Shown piece after piece: positions 32,464 through 35,599 of a stretch of DNA of 35,599 nt. The DNA is from Chloroflexota bacterium (GTDB lineage: Bacteria; Chloroflexota; Dehalococcoidia; Bin125): NCBI GenBank assembly GCA_028874365.1, contig JAPPJZ010000079.1, forward strand, positions 1-35,599, in the 5' to 3' direction. The notes under the pieces are model-generated. The model saw nothing but the letters and a program-made list of their open reading frames with translations, had not been told where the DNA came from and ran no database searches. Both the position numbers and the translations under genes were made by a program. How positions within the stretch are numbered: the first letter of the stretch is position 1; every line of letters begins with the position of its first letter.

Positions 32464-32712
32464 CTAGCGGACTGTGCGGTAGTAGTCGCGGCGGCGAATC
32501 TGGCGGGTCAGCTCTTCGTCGATCGTGTTGCCGAGGGCCTCGTTCACGCCGTTGGCGACTTCCTCCATCGCGGAGTTACCTTCCACGACTCCGGCGCGCC
32601 AGTCTCTGATTAGCTTGACCGCTTCGTCGGACAGCTCGACCTGGTCGAGCACCTGGGCGGTGATCAGGGTCATCAACGACCAGGTTTCTTCTTCATCCAG
32701 AATCAGTCGCAT
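32464..32712 (-). CDS. Unknown helical protein, 82 aa, paralogue of its neighbour
   Basis: Sister of the 80-residue gene downstream. It begins MRLILDEEETWSLMTLITAQ, then has LDQVELSDEAVKLIRDWRAG, NSAMEEVANGVNEALGNTID and a basic tail (RQIRRRDYYRTVR). No membrane segment, signal peptide or known motif is visible. A strong AGGAGGT ribosome binding site lies about 8 bases upstream of the ATG, so expression is likely high. It lies 37 bases upstream of its paralogue. The pair looks like a tandem duplication within the crotonase operon. Function unknown. Confidence 0.78.
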   Translation of the reverse strand: MRLILDEEETWSLMTLITAQVLDQVELSDEAVKLIRDWRAGVVEGNSAMEEVANGVNEALGNTIDEELTRQIRRRDYYRTVR

Positions 32713-32768
32713 CTGTCGGACCTCCTGTGCGGAAATGTGTTCCGCTGCTATTCGCTATCTCAGCCGGT

Positions 32769-33473
32769 TCAGGTTCCACTGAACGCTGGGGTTCGTTTGT
32801 TGACGAACGCGTCGACGCCTTCGGCGCGATCGTTGGTGTCCTGCAGCAGGATCGTGAGTTCAGTTTCGTAGTGCAGCGCCTGGGCCAGGGGCATGTCGAG
32901 GCCATGTCGAATGGCGTCCTTGGCATAGCGGGTGGCGATCGGTCCACGCGCGGCAATTGATCGGGCGATCGCCACGGCCGCCTCGAACGGGTTGTCGGCG
33001 GCGGCGTTGATCAGGCCCCAGTCGAGCGCGGTCGCGGCGTCAATGTGCTCATCCAACAATAAGAGCTGGGACGCGCGAGAACGCCCAACCGCGCGGGTCA
33101 GTCGCTGGAGTCCGCCGGCGCGCGGGAAATCTCCGCCCAGAGAATCGAGGCCGATCGAAGCATCGCGAGGTGCGACACGGATGTCGGCCGCCAACGCGAG
33201 TTCCAGGCCTCCGCCGAAGGTTGCGCGGGAGAGGACGGCCAGGGTCGGCTGCGGCAGGTCAGCCAGGGGCGCGAACAGGTCGCCAAAGTCAGTCGGTCCG
33301 GAATATCCCGTCCACACTTGGGGGTCAGGATTGAGGACGACGACACGCATGTCCTCGGTTACCGCTGCGCAGACATCGCCGAGATCCGTAACGAACGCGG
33401 CGTCGAGTGAACCGCCACCACGGATGATGACCATGTCATCGGTTCGTCCAAGGCTGAGGCGCTGCGCGGGCAT
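32769..33473 (-). CDS. Crotonase-fold protein lacking one catalytic glutamate
   Basis: A 234-residue crotonase homologue, shorter than its relatives. The segment SRATFGGGLELALAADIRVA keeps the first catalytic Glu (E91). The position 20 residues later, normally Glu in LPE, is S111 in IGLDSLGGDFPRAGG. The usual AFSAGAD oxyanion strand is replaced by QVWTGYSGPTD. The protein therefore probably does not work as a standard hydratase. It may be an isomerase or thioester hydrolase-like variant, or a binding subunit. It is first in the minus-strand run with the two small paralogues, the second crotonase and the acyl-CoA synthetase. The ATG has no strong ribosome binding site and lies 31 bases after the penicillin acylase stop. 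Confidence 0.85.
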   Translation of the reverse strand: MPAQRLSLGRTDDMVIIRGGGSLDAAFVTDLGDVCAAVTEDMRVVVLNPDPQVWTGYSGPTDFGDLFAPLADLPQPTLAVLSRATFGGGLELALAADIRVAPRDASIGLDSLGGDFPRAGGLQRLTRAVGRSRASQLLLLDEHIDAATALDWGLINAAADNPFEAAVAIARSIAARGPIATRYAKDAIRHGLDMPLAQALHYETELTILLQDTNDRAEGVDAFVNKRTPAFSGT

Positions 33474-33504
33474 GGGGTGGTCGTCTCAGGTGCGTCTAAG
33501 TCAC

Positions 33505-35592
33505 TCAGTGTACCGAAGGGCTGGGAACAAGCTGCAGTCGGGCGACTAGCCGGCCCGGCGTCGACTTGGCCGCTGCTTCGATTTCTTCGCGATTGCGCAG
33601 CAGCGGCAGGTGTCGATCGTTGAGCCAGGCGTCGGTCAAGGGCCCGTTGGCATGAAGTGGATCGTGAATCTGTTCGCCAGCGAGCGCGAACCGCGCCTCG
33701 GGAGGGTCACTCAGTTTGACCACGAGGCGAAGCGCGGGAATCGCTGTTGAAGGCTCGAAGTGGCGCAGGCCCAGCACGCCGGATTGGGCAACGGTGTCAG
33801 CCTCGCCTCCGTGGGGGAACGGTCCCGGAGAAAGCAGGGAGCCGACCACGGGAGCGTCGGACAGGCTGTGCTTGAGGATCAGGGGCCGACATCTGCCCCA
33901 GGTCCAGGTGGAGCGATCTGGTCCGAAACTGCTTCGGAGGACGTTGACTGCCCGAGCATGGGCATCGCGCACCCGTACCGCTGATTGCTCGGGACGGGCA
34001 TCGATCTGCTTGCGTGCCCAGGAGGTCGCATGGGCGGCGAAGATGTCGAGGGTCGGGATGGTCAGCAGCGGCGTCAGCAGTTCTTTCGCGGCCGGACCCA
34101 AGATGTCCTGGATTGTGAGGCGTCGATATTCGATCAGCGTCGCGGCGACGAGGGCGGCCTCGGTAGAGTCGGTGGACATCTCACCGTCCCAATCCGCGAG
34201 CGACTCATCGGGAATGTGTCGGGCGAACTCGCGCAGGGGGACCGAGACCCGGTCCGATTGGATGGCGGCGAAGCTCTCGAGCGTATGCGGCGCTCGTTCG
34301 TCCAGCAGATCTCGAATCCGTTCGGCGCGCGCGGGATCGAGGTACTCCGCGCCGAAACAGCTTTCGGCGAACGGAGCGAGGGGGGCGTTCGCGCTGATCA
34401 CGATGCCGCCCGACGGATCGATGACGTTGGGCAGTTCGTCGTCGCGTATCGGGTTGGTCGGTACGCCGCCGCGATCGATCGGCGCCCAGCCGGCTGCCGG
34501 GAATCGGAGCGCTGCCATGTCGCCGCGAGGTACGTTGGCGCTGACTCGCAGCCCGACCCGTCTCTTGTCGGCGAAGGCGTAGCTGAGGTTGAAGTCGGCC
34601 ATATCGGCGGCGGCCGCGCTGAACTCTTCCCAGTCGCGCGCCGAGAGCACATCGACGATGCCGCCGCCTCCGTGTCGGGGCGCGAGGATGCGCGAATGCA
34701 GCGAAATCGCCCGACTGCCGTTCGATTCTCCGTCGATGCTTGCCCGAAGGATGTCGCTGACGATCGGTCCGTTGACCGTTCGACGCAGCCTGATGGGTTC
34801 GCTTGGATAGCCGCGCACCTCGATTGTTTCCTCGCGCTCCGCGATGTCGAGCCAGCCGTCCGGCGTGAGGGACTTTCGGCCGTCGTCAGAGAGCTGCTCG
34901 ACGACGGCGACGTTCATCGACATCAGCGCGGCGGTTGGGCCCCAGGCGATGTGGTCGTTGAAACCCCAGACGATGCCGGGCAACCCGGGCACGCTGGCGC
35001 CGGCGGCGTCAAACTCGGGGCATTTGAGGTGGACGAAGTACGTGTGCGGAGGCGTCACAGGATTGAGGTGTGGATCGCAGGCGAAGAGCGGCGCGCTGTC
35101 GGCCGTGTGGCGACCGTCAACGGCCCAGTTGTTCGATGCGCCCTGCTGCAGCCCCAGCATGCTCGATGCCATCGAGGCTGCTTCCTGGAGCGGAGCGGCG
35201 AGTTCGGCGTACGGAGCGTCGGGTGGGACAGCGGCCGTGGTGTCGGCCGAGAGTGGCGGATCGATTTCGTGCAGCGCGCCGAGACCGGCCGCTTCGACGA
35301 TTCGTGCGCGGATGAGCTGCTGTTCCCAGGCCGGGGAGAGCAGGCAGGACAGCAGCTTGCCCCAGGCAATGCTGTCGGACGCCTGCCACGGCCCAATCCG
35401 GTCGCCGAGGATCTGCGCTTCGAACGGACGAGGCGCGCGGGCGATGGCGGCATTGATCCCTGCGATAAAGGGCGACAACTGTTCGCGTCGTTCGGGAGCC
35501 GTGGCGGGCCCCGCGTGCGGGGGCGCGCCCCCCCACCCCCCCCGTAGGGCGAAAACGGGGGCCGCGGGCGCGGGAGGCCCCCCCCGCAACAC
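33505..35592 (-). CDS. Penicillin acylase family protein (S45), 5' end damaged
   Basis: Reading frame of 695 codons with the layout of penicillin amidases, N-terminal nucleophile hydrolases that cut amide bonds of acylated amines or lactones. The self-processing site is GASNNWAVDG: S153 would become the N-terminus of a ~543-residue beta subunit, the usual length. Downstream segments (ACDPHLNP, TYFVHLKCP, GIVWGFNDHIAWGPT, RRTVNGPIVSD) are typical. Homology is clear from about residue 35 (REQLSPFIAGINAAI). Before that the frame translates low-complexity C/G-rich sequence and the usual first ~80-100 residues, including any signal peptide, are missing. Thus the gene is incomplete here, most likely because the sequence end is poor. 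Family members in this position are often periplasmic acylases, including acyl-homoserine-lactone acylases. Confidence 0.85.
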   Translation of the reverse strand: MLRGGPPAPAAPVFALRGGWGGAPPHAGPATAPERREQLSPFIAGINAAIARAPRPFEAQILGDRIGPWQASDSIAWGKLLSCLLSPAWEQQLIRARIVEAAGLGALHEIDPPLSADTTAAVPPDAPYAELAAPLQEAASMASSMLGLQQGASNNWAVDGRHTADSAPLFACDPHLNPVTPPHTYFVHLKCPEFDAAGASVPGLPGIVWGFNDHIAWGPTAALMSMNVAVVEQLSDDGRKSLTPDGWLDIAEREETIEVRGYPSEPIRLRRTVNGPIVSDILRASIDGESNGSRAISLHSRILAPRHGGGGIVDVLSARDWEEFSAAAADMADFNLSYAFADKRRVGLRVSANVPRGDMAALRFPAAGWAPIDRGGVPTNPIRDDELPNVIDPSGGIVISANAPLAPFAESCFGAEYLDPARAERIRDLLDERAPHTLESFAAIQSDRVSVPLREFARHIPDESLADWDGEMSTDSTEAALVAATLIEYRRLTIQDILGPAAKELLTPLLTIPTLDIFAAHATSWARKQIDARPEQSAVRVRDAHARAVNVLRSSFGPDRSTWTWGRCRPLILKHSLSDAPVVGSLLSPGPFPHGGEADTVAQSGVLGLRHFEPSTAIPALRLVVKLSDPPEARFALAGEQIHDPLHANGPLTDAWLNDRHLPLLRNREEIEAAAKSTPGRLVARLQLVPSPSVH

Positions 35593-35599
35593 CCCCCCG
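35510..35599. other. Low-complexity C/G-rich sequence end
   Basis: The last ~90 bases are dominated by runs of C and G (for example CCCCCCCACCCCCCCCC and several shorter runs) unlike any other part of the window. They interrupt the expected N-terminal region of the penicillin acylase. This looks like an unreliable contig end rather than biology. Confidence 0.6.

Noticed and set aside
33985-35547. 520-codon plus-strand open frame antisense to the penicillin acylase
   Set aside because: No family resemblance, Arg/Gly/Asp-rich composition and perfect overlap with a recognisable gene; a high-GC shadow frame.

Overview
This is a high-GC (roughly 60-65 % by eye), gene-dense bacterial window with no rRNA, tRNA, insertion sequence, phage gene or CRISPR array. 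The gene content suggests a heterotroph with heavy acyl-CoA metabolism: a CaiB/BaiF CoA-transferase, three complete crotonases plus the first codons of a probable fourth, an AMP-forming acyl-CoA synthetase, an EtfBA pair and a membrane FeS ETF:quinone oxidoreductase-like protein. Together with giant FtsX permeases, leaderless-looking starts and GC-rich intergenic repeats, this fits an uncultured Chloroflexota (Dehalococcoidia/SAR202-like) lineage. That placement is inference; no phylogenetic marker was analysed.

Layout. 1-3504 (minus): a start fragment of a probable crotonase, a CaiB/BaiF transferase, an unknown 196-aa protein, a VapBC-type toxin-antitoxin pair and a crotonase. 3619-5215 (plus): a 70-aa GatC/AtzG-like small subunit and an amidase-signature hydrolase, one base apart. 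5305-8535: an alpha/beta hydrolase (minus), a membrane-anchored staphylococcal-type nuclease (plus) and IlvD (minus). 8651-17483: an MFS exporter, then two very large FtsX-type permeases diverging from an intergenic region full of inverted repeats, and a small membrane protein. 17628-23173 (minus): CoaE, a MoxR/CbbQ/NorQ-type AAA ATPase, a metallophosphoesterase and a 1087-aa VWA protein of the NorD/CbbO type. 23549-24040: a DinB-like protein. 24192-28619: EtfA, EtfB, a small opposite-strand coiled-coil protein and the FeS membrane oxidoreductase. 28696-29688: a LysM protein. 29818-33473 (minus): acyl-CoA synthetase, crotonase, two ~80-residue paralogous unknown proteins and a crotonase lacking one catalytic Glu. 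33505 to the end: a penicillin acylase whose 5' end runs into low-complexity sequence.

How the genes fit together. The synthetase or CoA-transferase would activate acids, the crotonases would hydrate or isomerise acyl-CoAs, EtfBA would collect electrons from acyl-CoA dehydrogenases encoded elsewhere, and the FeS protein would pass them to quinone. The AAA and VWA proteins look like a metalloenzyme-maturation pair without a visible client. The permease pair lacks an ATPase in the window.

The most unusual items are: a family of five same-orientation intergenic double-hairpin repeats in which one copy has a different stem sequence but keeps the pairing; the divergent giant permeases and their operator-like intergenic region; the AAA-phosphoesterase-VWA gene set; the membrane-anchored nuclease; and the two small paralogous proteins inside the crotonase operon.
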